Shown here piece after piece: positions 6,722 through 15,429 of a stretch of DNA of 64,000 bases. Numbering within the stretch: position 1 is the first letter of the stretch; each line of letters opens with the position of its first letter. Made by a program: the position numbers and the translations under genes. The stretch is from Salinivirgaceae bacterium (GTDB lineage Bacteria; Bacteroidota; Bacteroidia; Bacteroidales; SZUA-534). The stretch lies in contig JAFYYA010000050.1 in NCBI GenBank assembly GCA_017557785.1, positions 62,001-126,000 of the forward strand. The letters run 5' to 3'. Below the pieces are notes generated by a model that ran no database searches, was not told the DNA's origin, and saw only the letters and a list, made by a program, of their open reading frames with translations.

Positions 6722-8716
6722 CTAGCCGTTAAACTTCCTTTTTGCCTTTTTGTCCTTCTTATCCTTTTGGTGCTTGTCTTTCTTTTTCTTCAAGTCAGAT
6801 TGGGCGGTTGCACGCTTTTTTGATTTGTGACGCGGAACAGCCATAAACTCGGGTTCGTCGTTTCTTTTAGCCTTGCGGCCATGGCGGCGTTCAATGTTAT
6901 CGTTGAAGAAATCGAAATTGAAGTTTGTCTCGTCGAATACGGCACCGTTGAATTTCTTCTTTTCAATTTTCAGGTTTGAGCGCTTACCACGACCTTTGTC
7001 CTTGGCGCTGTCGCGATTGCTGCGAGCGTCGGCAGCCTGCGGTTTCTTTTTCACGCGTTTGGCAGATGGGGGTGTGGTTTGATTTGTAGCCAGCCCGAAT
7101 TCCACATTCTCGTTGTCGTACATGACACTTTTCAATGCGTCCATTACTTTCTCAACAGCTTCGTTTTCAATCTCGAAGAACGAGAAGTTGCGTTGAAGGT
7201 CGATTCGGCCAATGTCGATGCTCTTGTCGTGCGTGGCGTCGTTAATCATTCCCAGAAGGCGCGGAACCGACAGCCCGCGTTTTGTGCCCACATTGATGAA
7301 CAGACGCGTGTAATCTTCATCGTTGCGGTGTTTGCGCTCTTTGCGTTCCTTGCGTTCTTCGCCGTCGCTCTTGCCTTTGCCTTGGCCGGGCTCAACATTA
7401 AGGTCTTCGGCCGATTTGTAGTAATCAATGAATCGGTTGAATTCGAGCCATACAACCCGTTTGATGAGTTCGTCCTTGTCGAGCCAAGACAGTTTTTTCG
7501 TGGCCATCGGCAGATATGCGGCAATTTCGTCGTCGTTCACTTCAACACGCTCAAGCCTATCGAGCACGTTGTAAAGCCGCTTTTCGCAGATTTCGGCGCC
7601 GGTGGGCACTTTTTTAAGTTCGAACGGCTTTCCGACAAGTTTTTCAAGCTCTTTAATCTTGCGCATCTCACGCGAATGTACAATGGTCATTGCCACACCT
7701 GATTTTCCGGCTCGTCCGGTTCGTCCGCTGCGGTGGATATACACTTCAGGGTCATCGGGCAGATTGTAGTTGATGACGTGCGTCAAGTCGTTCACATCAA
7801 GTCCGCGAGCGGCCACATCGGTGGCAATCAGCAGTTGCAGCGAGCGGTTGCGGAAGCGGTTCATAACAGTATCGCGTTGGTCTTGCGACAAGTCGCCGTG
7901 CAGTGCGTCGGCGTTGTAGCCGTCCTGAATCAATTTTGCGGCAACTTCTTTTGTCTCGATGCGGGTGCGGCAGAACACAATACCGTATATGTTCGGATTG
8001 ATGTCGGCAAGGCGTTTGAGCGCCAGATAGCGGTCGGCTGCCTTTACCATATAATACTCATGCTTAACGTTCTCGGCGCCAGAGTTTTTCTTGCCAACGG
8101 CAATTTCCTCGGCATCGTGCATGTAGTTCATTGCAATTTTGCGCACGCCGTCGGGCATGGTGGCCGAAAAGAGCAGCGTTTGCTTCGTATCGGGTGCTGA
8201 ACTCAGAATGTTGTCCAAGTCTTCCTGAAAGCCCATATTGAGCATTTCATCCGCTTCGTCAAGCACCAGCCAACTGATGTTGTTTATTTTCAGTGCACCG
8301 CGACTAATCACATCGAGCACGCGGCCGGGTGTGCCAACCACAATATGCGCACCGCTTTTGAGTTGTTTTATCTGCGGATTGATGTTTGCGCCGCCATAAA
8401 CGGCAACAATCGACACGCCCTCGGTGTATTTTGCGAATTTGGTCAGATCGTTTGCTATTTGCAGACACAGTTCGCGTGTCGGGCAGAGAATGAGCGCCTG
8501 AACATCGTCCGACTGCAAGTCGATTTGTTGCAGAAGTGGCAGCCCGAAGCTGGCCGTTTTGCCCGTGCCGGTTTGCGCCAATGCAACCAAATCGGTCTTT
8601 GATGCTATTATTGTCGGGATTGTCTTTTCCTGAATAGGTGTGGGTGATTCAAAGCCCATTTCGCTTATGGCCTTGATAATGTTCTCGTTAAGGCCGAAAT
8701 CGGTAAAATTGCTCAT
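6722..8716 (-). CDS. DEAD-box ATP-dependent RNA helicase with DbpA-like RNA-binding domain
   Basis: A 664-residue helicase from the ATG at 8716; the ATG at 8737 would add seven residues not typical of the family. All core motifs are visible: Q motif, AQTGTGKT (I), PTREL (Ia), DEAD (II), SAT (III), and HRSGRTGRAG (VI). After the two RecA-like domains comes a DbpA-type RRM-like domain (around TRLFINVGTKRGLSVPRLLGM). A very basic, low-complexity tail of about 110 residues ends in KKKDKHQKDKKDKKAKRKF. Such helicases unwind structured RNA in ribosome assembly and cold adaptation. Transcribed alone, convergent with nothing; speA lies downstream on the same strand. Confidence 0.93.
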   Translation of the reverse strand: MSNFTDFGLNENIIKAISEMGFESPTPIQEKTIPTIIASKTDLVALAQTGTGKTASFGLPLLQQIDLQSDDVQALILCPTRELCLQIANDLTKFAKYTEGVSIVAVYGGANINPQIKQLKSGAHIVVGTPGRVLDVISRGALKINNISWLVLDEADEMLNMGFQEDLDNILSSAPDTKQTLLFSATMPDGVRKIAMNYMHDAEEIAVGKKNSGAENVKHEYYMVKAADRYLALKRLADINPNIYGIVFCRTRIETKEVAAKLIQDGYNADALHGDLSQDQRDTVMNRFRNRSLQLLIATDVAARGLDVNDLTHVINYNLPDDPEVYIHRSGRTGRAGKSGVAMTIVHSREMRKIKELEKLVGKPFELKKVPTGAEICEKRLYNVLDRLERVEVNDDEIAAYLPMATKKLSWLDKDELIKRVVWLEFNRFIDYYKSAEDLNVEPGQGKGKSDGEERKERKERKHRNDEDYTRLFINVGTKRGLSVPRLLGMINDATHDKSIDIGRIDLQRNFSFFEIENEAVEKVMDALKSVMYDNENVEFGLATNQTTPPSAKRVKKKPQAADARSNRDSAKDKGRGKRSNLKIEKKKFNGAVFDETNFNFDFFNDNIERRHGRKAKRNDEPEFMAVPRHKSKKRATAQSDLKKKKDKHQKDKKDKKAKRKFNG

Positions 8717-8823
8717 TCTTGATTTTTTAGGCCGCAAAAGTAGTTAAAATCAGCAATTTGCCAATTGGTAGTGGGTTTATTATTTTCATCATTGCAAACA
8801 GCTGGTCGGAACCATGTTTTACC

Positions 8824-8857
8824 AATAAAAAATCCTACCCGCAAAGCAGATAGGATT
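8824..8857 (-). terminator. Rho-independent terminator of the tRNA-Ser gene
   Basis: On the minus strand, starting two bases after the encoded CCA, a 12-bp stem (8857-8846 with 8842-8831, two or three G-T pairs) closes a TTT loop and is followed by a run of Ts. Confidence 0.85.
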
Positions 8858-8859
8858 CG

Positions 8860-8949
8860 TGGCGGAAAGATAGGGATTCGAACCCTAGGAACAGTTACCC
8901 GTTCACCGCATTTCGAGTGCGGCCCGATCGACCACTCCGGCATCTTTCC
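8860..8949 (-). tRNA. tRNA-Ser (anticodon CGA), CCA encoded
   Basis: The minus strand folds as a class II tRNA. It has a 7-bp acceptor stem GGAAAGA/TCTTTCC (8949 end with 8870-8864) and an anticodon arm CCGCA-CTCGAAA-TGCGG giving anticodon CGA, which reads UCG. A long variable arm and GGTTCGAATCC in the T arm follow. A discriminator G and CCA are encoded (8863-8860). The length of 90 with the long variable arm is right for serine. Confidence 0.96.
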
Positions 8950-9121
8950 GGGCGCAAAAGTAGTTAATTATTGATACCAACAACTAATTGGTACAAAAAA
9001 AATGAAAGGGTGGTGCAGGCTTGAAATTCGTTTGACTGACAGGCAAACAAAAATCGAAAATTATGCCAGTGTTCGTGTTTTTATTTATCTTTCGCATCGA
9101 TTTGAACTACCTTAAATGTAA

Positions 9122-10621
9122 ATGAAAATGAAAAAAAGAGAGATTACAGCCATTGCGCCGATGTTGCTTGCGGCGGCGTTGATGGCCAGTTGCGACAGCA
9201 ACTCAAAGACGCAAGCCATGTTCGACAGCATCGAACTGACACAAGCCTACAAGCAACAAAACGAGCATAATCCGCTGGCAACTCAGCGTTTCGGCGCCGA
9301 CCCCTATGCAATGGAATACAACGGCCGCGTTTATGTCTACATGACTAACGACGTGCTTGAGTACGACACCGCCGGCGTTGCCAAAAACAACTCATTCCAG
9401 ACTATCAACAAGATTTTCTGCATCTCGTCGGACGATTTGGTTAACTGGACCGACCACGGTGCAATGCCGATTGCGGGACCCGACGGCGCCGCCAAATGGG
9501 CGCAGTTCTCATGGGCACCAACTGCCTGCCACAAGACTATCGACGGCAAGGAAAAATTCTTCCTTTATTTCGCAAACAGCGGCAACGGCATTGGCGTTGT
9601 AACATCTGACACACCTTATGGCCCGTGGACTGATCCGATTGGCAAGGCTCTTATCTCTCGCGAGACACCAACCTGCGCAAGCGTTACGTGGCTGTTCGAC
9701 CCTGCAGTTTTGGTCGATGACAATGGCGACGGCTATCTGTTCGTTGGTGGTGGCGTGCCGTTCATTCCCGGCAAGGGCCCGCAATATGCTGACCCAGGCA
9801 CGGCTCGTGTAGTGAAACTCGATGCCAGCCTTACCGCTCTCGATGGCGACCCAGTGGCCATTAACCCACCGTATCTGTTTGAAGATGCTGGCGCTAACAA
9901 GATTGGTGATACCTATTATTACAGTTACTGCACCAACTTCAACAGCCCCGAACTTGGCAACGGCCGTATTGCCTACATGACCAGCAAGAACCCGATGGGC
10001 CCGTATACCTTCCAGGGCACATTCTTCAACAATCCGGGAGATTTCTTCGGCATTGGCGGTAACAACCACCATGCTGTCTGCAAACTTGGTGACGAATACT
10101 ATCTGTTCTATCATGCACAGATTCTTCGTGAGCGCATGGGCATTACTGCCGACGGCTATCGTTCAACAAATGTTGATAAGGTTACTATCACCGAAGATGG
10201 TAAAATTGAGCAAGTTACAGGTACATACACGGGCGTTGAGCAGATAAAACCATTCAATCCGTTCAACTACACCGAAGCCGAAACAATGGCTTGGATGGGC
10301 GGAATCGAAACGCGCTATCTTGACGGTACCAATATGTGTGTAACCAGCATTACTACAGGCGATTGGATTGGTTTGGCAGGCGTTGATTTTGCCGAAGGTG
10401 CAAGTCAGTTCACAGGCCGCGTGGCTAGCAACGGCAAAGGTGCTATCAAAATCTGTCTTGACAAGGTTGATGGCGAATGTGCCGGCTATCTGAATATTAA
10501 GAACACTAACGGCCAGTTTGCCAGCGTAACTGCACAACTCGCAAATCCGATCAGCGGCAAGCACGATTTGTTCTTCGTCTTTGCCGGCGATTTGGAATTT
10601 GATGGCTGGCAGTTTAAATAA
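9122..10621 (+). CDS. Glycoside hydrolase family 43 lipoprotein (arabinofuranosidase/xylosidase type) with C-terminal CBM6-like domain
   Basis: A 499-residue secreted lipoprotein: signal with LLAAALMASC lipobox. The five-bladed propeller of GH43 follows, with its three acidic residues visible: the base Asp in FGADPYAMEYNGRVYVYMT, the pKa-tuning Asp in FDPAVLVDDNGDG, and the acid Glu in YLFEDAGANKIG. From about residue 380 a beta-sandwich starting YTEAETMAW resembles CBM6, as in arabinoxylan arabinofuranohydrolases. It probably trims arabinose or xylose side chains from xylan fragments. It is followed by its own terminator, then by a GH10-fold protein, so the pair may serve xylan. No SusC/SusD genes are nearby. 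Confidence 0.9.
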   Translation: MKMKKREITAIAPMLLAAALMASCDSNSKTQAMFDSIELTQAYKQQNEHNPLATQRFGADPYAMEYNGRVYVYMTNDVLEYDTAGVAKNNSFQTINKIFCISSDDLVNWTDHGAMPIAGPDGAAKWAQFSWAPTACHKTIDGKEKFFLYFANSGNGIGVVTSDTPYGPWTDPIGKALISRETPTCASVTWLFDPAVLVDDNGDGYLFVGGGVPFIPGKGPQYADPGTARVVKLDASLTALDGDPVAINPPYLFEDAGANKIGDTYYYSYCTNFNSPELGNGRIAYMTSKNPMGPYTFQGTFFNNPGDFFGIGGNNHHAVCKLGDEYYLFYHAQILRERMGITADGYRSTNVDKVTITEDGKIEQVTGTYTGVEQIKPFNPFNYTEAETMAWMGGIETRYLDGTNMCVTSITTGDWIGLAGVDFAEGASQFTGRVASNGKGAIKICLDKVDGECAGYLNIKNTNGQFASVTAQLANPISGKHDLFFVFAGDLEFDGWQFK

Positions 10622-10649
10622 CGGTTAACTAATTATTAGAAACGTATTC

Positions 10650-10679
10650 AAAAGGGCGGGAGAGATTCCGCCCTTTTTT
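10650..10679 (+). terminator. Rho-independent terminator after the GH43 gene
   Basis: A GGGCGG/CCGCCC stem (10654-10659 with 10668-10673), extended by A-T pairs, has an 8-base loop and a run of six Ts. Confidence 0.9.
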
Positions 10680-10747
10680 CGTGATGAAACCAGTGTGCAG
10701 TTTAACTTGCTACAGAGTCGCCCAAATATTCATTACCCTAAAAAACA

Positions 10748-10779
10748 TTTTCATTTCACACCGAACATTTCTATTTTTG
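10748..10779 (+). promoter_or_regulatory. Predicted Bacteroidota promoter upstream of the GH10-like gene
   Basis: TTTT at 10748-10751 (followed by C) and TATTTTTG at 10772-10779 match the -33/-7 pattern, separated by about 20 bases. The same arrangement is seen at 27827-27857 and 39212-39242. The start codon of the GH10-like gene is about 80 bases downstream. Confidence 0.55.
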
Positions 10780-10861
10780 ACAAATTTTGAAAAATGAACG
10801 TGTTTGTGTGATACGCAATGCGTAGCGTCTCATTTATTGGAAATTAGAATAGGTTTTGTCT

Positions 10862-11977
10862 ATGAATAAGATAAGTTGTTTCGCTGTTACAGTTGCTCTG
10901 ACGGCTTCGTTGATTGGGTGCTCAACTAACGAAGATAGAATACCGAGCCTTTGCGAGTCGTTTTCCGATTATTTTCCTGTGGGAGTGATGATTAACCGCA
11001 GCATTGTGCGCAGTATGAACGACACCGTTTTTGTCAAGAAGCACTATAACAGCCTTACGAGCGAGGAAGAGATGCTGCCCGAGATTATGCATCCGAGGAA
11101 GAACCGTTTCCGCTGGCGTGTGGCCGATGAAGTGGTCGCTTTTGCGCAGCGCAACAATATGAAGGTGCGCGGCAACGCCCTTATCCGTTACGACCGCATG
11201 CCTGATTGGATGTGTTTCGACGGTGAGCGTATTACGTCGAAAGACTCGCTATTCAGCCGTATGAAAACACACATTGACTCAATAATGACGCGTTACAAGG
11301 GCAAGATTTACTGTTGGGATGTGGTGAGCAATGCCGTTGCCGACGATACAACTATTATTCTGCGTCAGAATACTTGGCTCTATCAGATTGCCGGCGACGA
11401 GTATGTTGAGCAAGCTTTCCGCTGTGCTCACGAAGCCGATTCAACCGCCTTGCTCTTCTACAACGATTACAACCTTAACCGCCCGGACAAACTTGAGCGT
11501 ACCTGCCAGATGCTCCAGCGGTTGATTGACAAAGGTGTGCATATTGACGGTGTTGGAATGCAAGGCCACTGGTCGCTCTATGAGCCGACACGCGAACAGC
11601 TCGAGACAGCCATTGCTCGATTCCGCTCAATGGGGCTTCAAGTGCACATCACGCAACTCGATGTGTCGCTCTACAAATGGGAGCCTGCTCGCCGCACAAT
11701 GCGCCGTCGTGAGGTAACTGTATATGACGAAGAGAAAAAGACTGCACAATCTGCTCAATATCAGATGATTTTCGATGTTCTGTGCAAAAACAGCGATGTG
11801 GTTACCAACGTGACATTTTGGGGACTCGACGACCGCAACTCGTGGCTGAACAACTATCCGGTGCGCGGACGAAAGAACTTCCCGCTGCTTTTCGACACCT
11901 ATCGTTGCCCGAAACAGGTTTTCTTCAAGTTGGTTGACGACGCAAAGGGCGTACATGGTGGCCCGGTTGAGAATTGA
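10862..11977 (+). CDS. GH10-fold lipoprotein lacking both catalytic glutamates (pseudo-xylanase)
   Basis: Taking the ATG at 10862, a 371-residue lipoprotein (signal ending LTASLIGC). The GH10 xylanase fold is recognisable throughout: HYNSLTSEEEM, VRGNALI, WDVV, GVGMQGHWSL, VHITQLDVSLY and TFWGLDDRNSWL. The residues that make GH10 an enzyme are changed. The acid/base Glu of DVVNEA is Asn157 (DVVSNA), the nucleophile Glu of ITELD is Gln265 (ITQLD), and the GHxLVWH signature reads GNALIRY. I checked these codons on the DNA (AAT and CAA). With no frameshift or stop, it looks like a maintained non-catalytic protein, perhaps a xylan-binding lipoprotein. Confidence 0.85.
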   Translation: MNKISCFAVTVALTASLIGCSTNEDRIPSLCESFSDYFPVGVMINRSIVRSMNDTVFVKKHYNSLTSEEEMLPEIMHPRKNRFRWRVADEVVAFAQRNNMKVRGNALIRYDRMPDWMCFDGERITSKDSLFSRMKTHIDSIMTRYKGKIYCWDVVSNAVADDTTIILRQNTWLYQIAGDEYVEQAFRCAHEADSTALLFYNDYNLNRPDKLERTCQMLQRLIDKGVHIDGVGMQGHWSLYEPTREQLETAIARFRSMGLQVHITQLDVSLYKWEPARRTMRRREVTVYDEEKKTAQSAQYQMIFDVLCKNSDVVTNVTFWGLDDRNSWLNNYPVRGRKNFPLLFDTYRCPKQVFFKLVDDAKGVHGGPVEN

Positions 11978-12018
11978 CGCATTTTTATTAATTTCGTGCG
12001 CTTTAAAATTATAGCAGT

Positions 12019-13833
12019 ATGATACGAAAACCTATTTGCTGGATACCTGTTGCGGTGTCCTACGCAGTTTTGGCGTGGTTCGTCTTTCTTGTTGTCAATC
12101 CGTTGTGTTATAATATCTTTCAGCAACCAGCCTTTGTGTTGACTGCTGATTTTTTCTGGTCAAAAGTCGGAGTGCCGGGTGGCTTGTCAGATTATCTTCA
12201 AACCTTCATCGACCAATTCACAATGTTCCGCTTTTGGGGAACTCTGTTTTTGGTGGCAGAAGTGTTTCTGACGGCATTCCTTACAGACCGCTATGTGCGG
12301 AAAATTACATGCGACAATCCTTTTGTGTCGTTGTTAGTCTATATCCTGCCCGTGGCCGTATCGGTTGTTGCCTGGTCTGATGTCAAATATTCGTTCGCAA
12401 TCAATATGCAGGTTTTGCTGTTGGCTGCGGTGTTGAATCTGCATCTGATTCTGTCGAAGTATGACTGGCATAAATATGTTACGCCGCTGTTGGCCATTTT
12501 GGTTTATCACGCTTGCGGGCCTGTGGCGCTCTATACGTTTGCTTTGTGCGGCATTTTGGCTTATGCACTGAAACCCGACAAACGCGAATTGGTCAGTGTG
12601 GTTGGGGCGGTGGCAGTGGCTGCGCTTTGGCCGGTGCTGGTTTATAAGTTTATGTTGCCCATCAAACCGAATGCAGCCTTCTATGATATGCGTCCGCAGG
12701 AGCAAATGTTTACAAGTTTCAAGCTCACGCCAGCGCTTTATATGCTGTATGTCAGTATGCTGGCATCAATGTTCATAGGTTATGCCTACAGTAAGGTTGG
12801 GGGAGAGAAGAGGAATCTTATAATCACCGTTGCTGCTGTCGTTGTGTTGGTTGGCTGCACTGTGTCATCACAAAAAAAACACGACAAACCAATTGAGCGC
12901 ATTGGTTTTAAGATGGAAGTTGCAGCCTATAATAAAGATTGGAACCAGATTCTTCGTTATATCAAGGAAAACAAACAGTTGTGCGAAAGAGCGAATTATG
13001 ACCGTACAGTGAATTTTTGTTACGATTGGGCTTTGGCCGAGACAAACCAATTGGCTGATAGGATATTTACATATCCACAGATATTGGGTATCGATGGATT
13101 GTTTCTTGACCGGCCTACAGTCGTAAATGTATGTCTGCCGGTATCATTGTTTTACTATAATGCAGGTCTCATATCCAGTGCGTTGCATTATGCTTTCGAA
13201 GCGCAAACCGTATACGTCAACAGCCATTATCTGATGCGGATGGTTATTGATTGTCTGATAATTATTGGAGATTACGATACAGCTCGTTTATTCTTGGATA
13301 AGTATAACAATGAGATGTTCTCGAAGAAGTATTGTGCTGACAGATTGGCGTTTATCAACGGTAGCCATAAAACCGAATTTGAGAAGCAGAATATTAGCAC
13401 GATTCGCGAAAACCAACCCAAAAGGGACTTTTACATTTCGGGGCAGCAGAACAATGTATTGCAGCTTTTACTTGCCAATCGCCAGAACAAAATAGCCGAC
13501 CAGTATCTGACATGCAGTGCATTGCTGCAGAACGATTTAGACCTTTTCACAAATATGTTGTTAGGTGGTTATAGTAACGTCAGTCTCAACAATCTGCCTA
13601 GGGCCTATCAAGAAGCCGTGGTACTCTATAAGGCAATGAACAAAGAGTGGAAATCAGGAATTGAAAAGTATAATATTCAACCATATATTGATGAACAGTT
13701 TCAGGCGTTCCAAAAGCTTGTAAACTCGCGGCAGTCAAATAAGGATGAAGTCCTTCGAACCAGATTCGGCAATACATATTGGAAGTATTATTTCTTTGAT
13801 AGTCCTAAGGTTACTGGAGTCTCGTTAAAATAA
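12019..13833 (+). CDS. DUF6057-like polytopic membrane protein with TPR-like C-terminal half (module copy A)
   Basis: A 604-residue protein. Residues 1 to about 285 hold many hydrophobic segments, arranged like a polytopic membrane domain. The second half is soluble and helical with TPR-like pairs, beginning AAYNKDWNQILRYI and ending FGNTYWKYYFF. I place it in the Bacteroidota family DUF6057 from memory; no biochemical role is known to me. It is followed after 14 bases by a beta-propeller lipoprotein with a heme-type motif. The same two-gene pair recurs at 22689-25912, with a matching C-terminal FGDTYWFYLF, so the two proteins probably work together. Tandem helices suggest a protein-binding role on one side of the inner membrane. 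Confidence 0.72.
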   Translation: MIRKPICWIPVAVSYAVLAWFVFLVVNPLCYNIFQQPAFVLTADFFWSKVGVPGGLSDYLQTFIDQFTMFRFWGTLFLVAEVFLTAFLTDRYVRKITCDNPFVSLLVYILPVAVSVVAWSDVKYSFAINMQVLLLAAVLNLHLILSKYDWHKYVTPLLAILVYHACGPVALYTFALCGILAYALKPDKRELVSVVGAVAVAALWPVLVYKFMLPIKPNAAFYDMRPQEQMFTSFKLTPALYMLYVSMLASMFIGYAYSKVGGEKRNLIITVAAVVVLVGCTVSSQKKHDKPIERIGFKMEVAAYNKDWNQILRYIKENKQLCERANYDRTVNFCYDWALAETNQLADRIFTYPQILGIDGLFLDRPTVVNVCLPVSLFYYNAGLISSALHYAFEAQTVYVNSHYLMRMVIDCLIIIGDYDTARLFLDKYNNEMFSKKYCADRLAFINGSHKTEFEKQNISTIRENQPKRDFYISGQQNNVLQLLLANRQNKIADQYLTCSALLQNDLDLFTNMLLGGYSNVSLNNLPRAYQEAVVLYKAMNKEWKSGIEKYNIQPYIDEQFQAFQKLVNSRQSNKDEVLRTRFGNTYWKYYFFDSPKVTGVSLK

Positions 13834-13847
13834 AACAATTTAAAAAG

Positions 13848-15350
13848 ATGAAAAAGTTGCTTTATATCGCATTGGGGCTGTTAGCTTTGGTTTCGTGTTC
13901 AAAATCATACGACAGTGTCAAAGTAAACTATAAACCAAATATTTATCCCGATTACACCGACATTGTCATTCCGGTCAATATTGCACCGCTCAATTTCAAG
14001 GCCGATGGCAAAGCCAAATTGCTTGCCGTTGAGGTCAAGGCTGGTACTGATGTTGTCAATCTAAAGTGCAGCGACGGTAAGGCCGTTTGGAATAACCATA
14101 AATGGCGTTCACATCTTCGTGCTCACGTTGGCGACACAATGTTCTACTCTGTTACAATGGCTGACTCTACCGGACGGATAGTCTGCTGTGCACCGTTTTT
14201 TCAGGTGGTTTCGCCCGACAGTATCGATTCGTACATTGCCTACCGTTTAATAAATACAGGCTATGTGCAATGGGATAAAATGGGCATTTACGAGCGTTGT
14301 CTCGAAAATTTCAAACAAAAGCCTATAATAGAAAACAAATCAATTGATGTTGCCTGCGTTAACTGCCATTCGTTCAGTGCACAGAATCCGAACACAATGC
14401 TTCTGCACATCCGTAAATTCAATGGCGGCACGGCGATTTTGTACGATGGTAAGTTGCAGAAATTCAACACGAAAACAAATATTTCTATGTCTGCTGGCGT
14501 CTATCCGTCGTGGAATCCGAACGGATATATGATTGCAATGTCAACAAACCTGATAAGTCAGCAGTTTCATAACGATTACAGCAAGCGTATCTATGTATCT
14601 GATTCAAAATCAGATATAGTGCTACTGAATATGAAGACGCAGACGCTGACAACCTGTCCGCAGCTGTCTACTAAGGATTTGGAAAACCTTCCTAATTGGG
14701 CACCTGATGGTCGAACACTATATTATATTAGTGCGCCAGAACGGAAAGGAGAGAAGGGGTATGATGTAGGGTATTGGTACAGTCTGTTGCGAATCACCTA
14801 TGACGAAGCAACAAACTCGTGGGGCACGGCTGACACAGTTCTGCGGGCCAACGATTTGGGCGGCAGCATCACTTTCCCAAAGGTTTCGCCCGATGGCCGC
14901 TATATTGCCTACACGTTTGCCAATCGTGGCTATTTCACGCCGTTCAATCGCGAAGCCGACATCTATTTGCTTGACTTGCAGACAATGCAAATAACACCGC
15001 AGCCCAATGTGAACAGTAATTGTTCAGAAAGCAACCATGGTTGGTCGCACAACGGTCACTGGCTTGTTGTTGGCAGCAAATGGCCCGACGGACTGTTCAC
15101 AAAGCCATATTTCGCTCATTTCGATGGCAATGGCAACTTCTCAAAACGTTTTCTTCTGCCACAGGAAGATCCTGATTTCTACGACGATTACACGCTGAAT
15201 TATAACAACACCGATTTCATTACTGGTGAAGTTCCGACAACGCCAATCCAATGGCGCGATGCCATCAAAACTGATCCGATTCCGGTGAAGGCCGATCCGT
15301 CAGTTGATATTGATGCGCTGTCAGGTGCAACCCAACCGGCTAAAAAGTGA
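13848..15350 (+). CDS. TolB-like beta-propeller lipoprotein with one CXXCH motif (module copy A)
   Basis: A 500-residue protein with a lipoprotein signal (LLALVSCSK). A conserved N-terminal part (PVNIAPLNFKADGKAK) is followed by MGIYERCLENF and the motif CVNCH (C170, C173, H174), which is the heme c attachment signature. The C-terminal two thirds are TolB/WD40-like propeller blades, with YPSWNPNGYMIA, LPNWAPDGRTLYY and FPKVSPDGRYIAYTF. Its paralogue at 24443-25912 keeps all these landmarks, including CVNCHSF. If heme is attached it would be a one-heme exported cytochrome-like protein. Without spectroscopy the motif could instead bind metal or form a disulfide. Neighbour: the DUF6057-like gene 14 bases upstream. 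Confidence 0.75.
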   Translation: MKKLLYIALGLLALVSCSKSYDSVKVNYKPNIYPDYTDIVIPVNIAPLNFKADGKAKLLAVEVKAGTDVVNLKCSDGKAVWNNHKWRSHLRAHVGDTMFYSVTMADSTGRIVCCAPFFQVVSPDSIDSYIAYRLINTGYVQWDKMGIYERCLENFKQKPIIENKSIDVACVNCHSFSAQNPNTMLLHIRKFNGGTAILYDGKLQKFNTKTNISMSAGVYPSWNPNGYMIAMSTNLISQQFHNDYSKRIYVSDSKSDIVLLNMKTQTLTTCPQLSTKDLENLPNWAPDGRTLYYISAPERKGEKGYDVGYWYSLLRITYDEATNSWGTADTVLRANDLGGSITFPKVSPDGRYIAYTFANRGYFTPFNREADIYLLDLQTMQITPQPNVNSNCSESNHGWSHNGHWLVVGSKWPDGLFTKPYFAHFDGNGNFSKRFLLPQEDPDFYDDYTLNYNNTDFITGEVPTTPIQWRDAIKTDPIPVKADPSVDIDALSGATQPAKK

Positions 15351-15355
15351 TTTTC

Positions 15356-15427
15356 GGACAACAGACAACAGATTTCAGACATTAGATATCAACGACTTGT
15401 ATCTTGTAACTAATAACTTATAACTCC
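15356..15427. repeat. Degenerate 7-bp tandem repeat tract filling a short intergenic gap
   Basis: Five heptamers of AGACAAC type (15356-15390), a 4-base break, then about four and a half of ACTTATA type (15395-15427). It starts 6 bases after the stop of the propeller gene and ends 2 bases before the ATG of the aminotransferase gene, so it makes up almost the whole gap. Confidence 0.78.
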
Positions 15428-15429
15428 AA

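Noticed and set aside
10813-10834. ACGCAATGCGT followed by AGCGTCTC upstream of the GH10-like gene, considered as another palindrome copy
   Set aside because: Only one arm (GCGTCTC) resembles the family and the other arm is missing.
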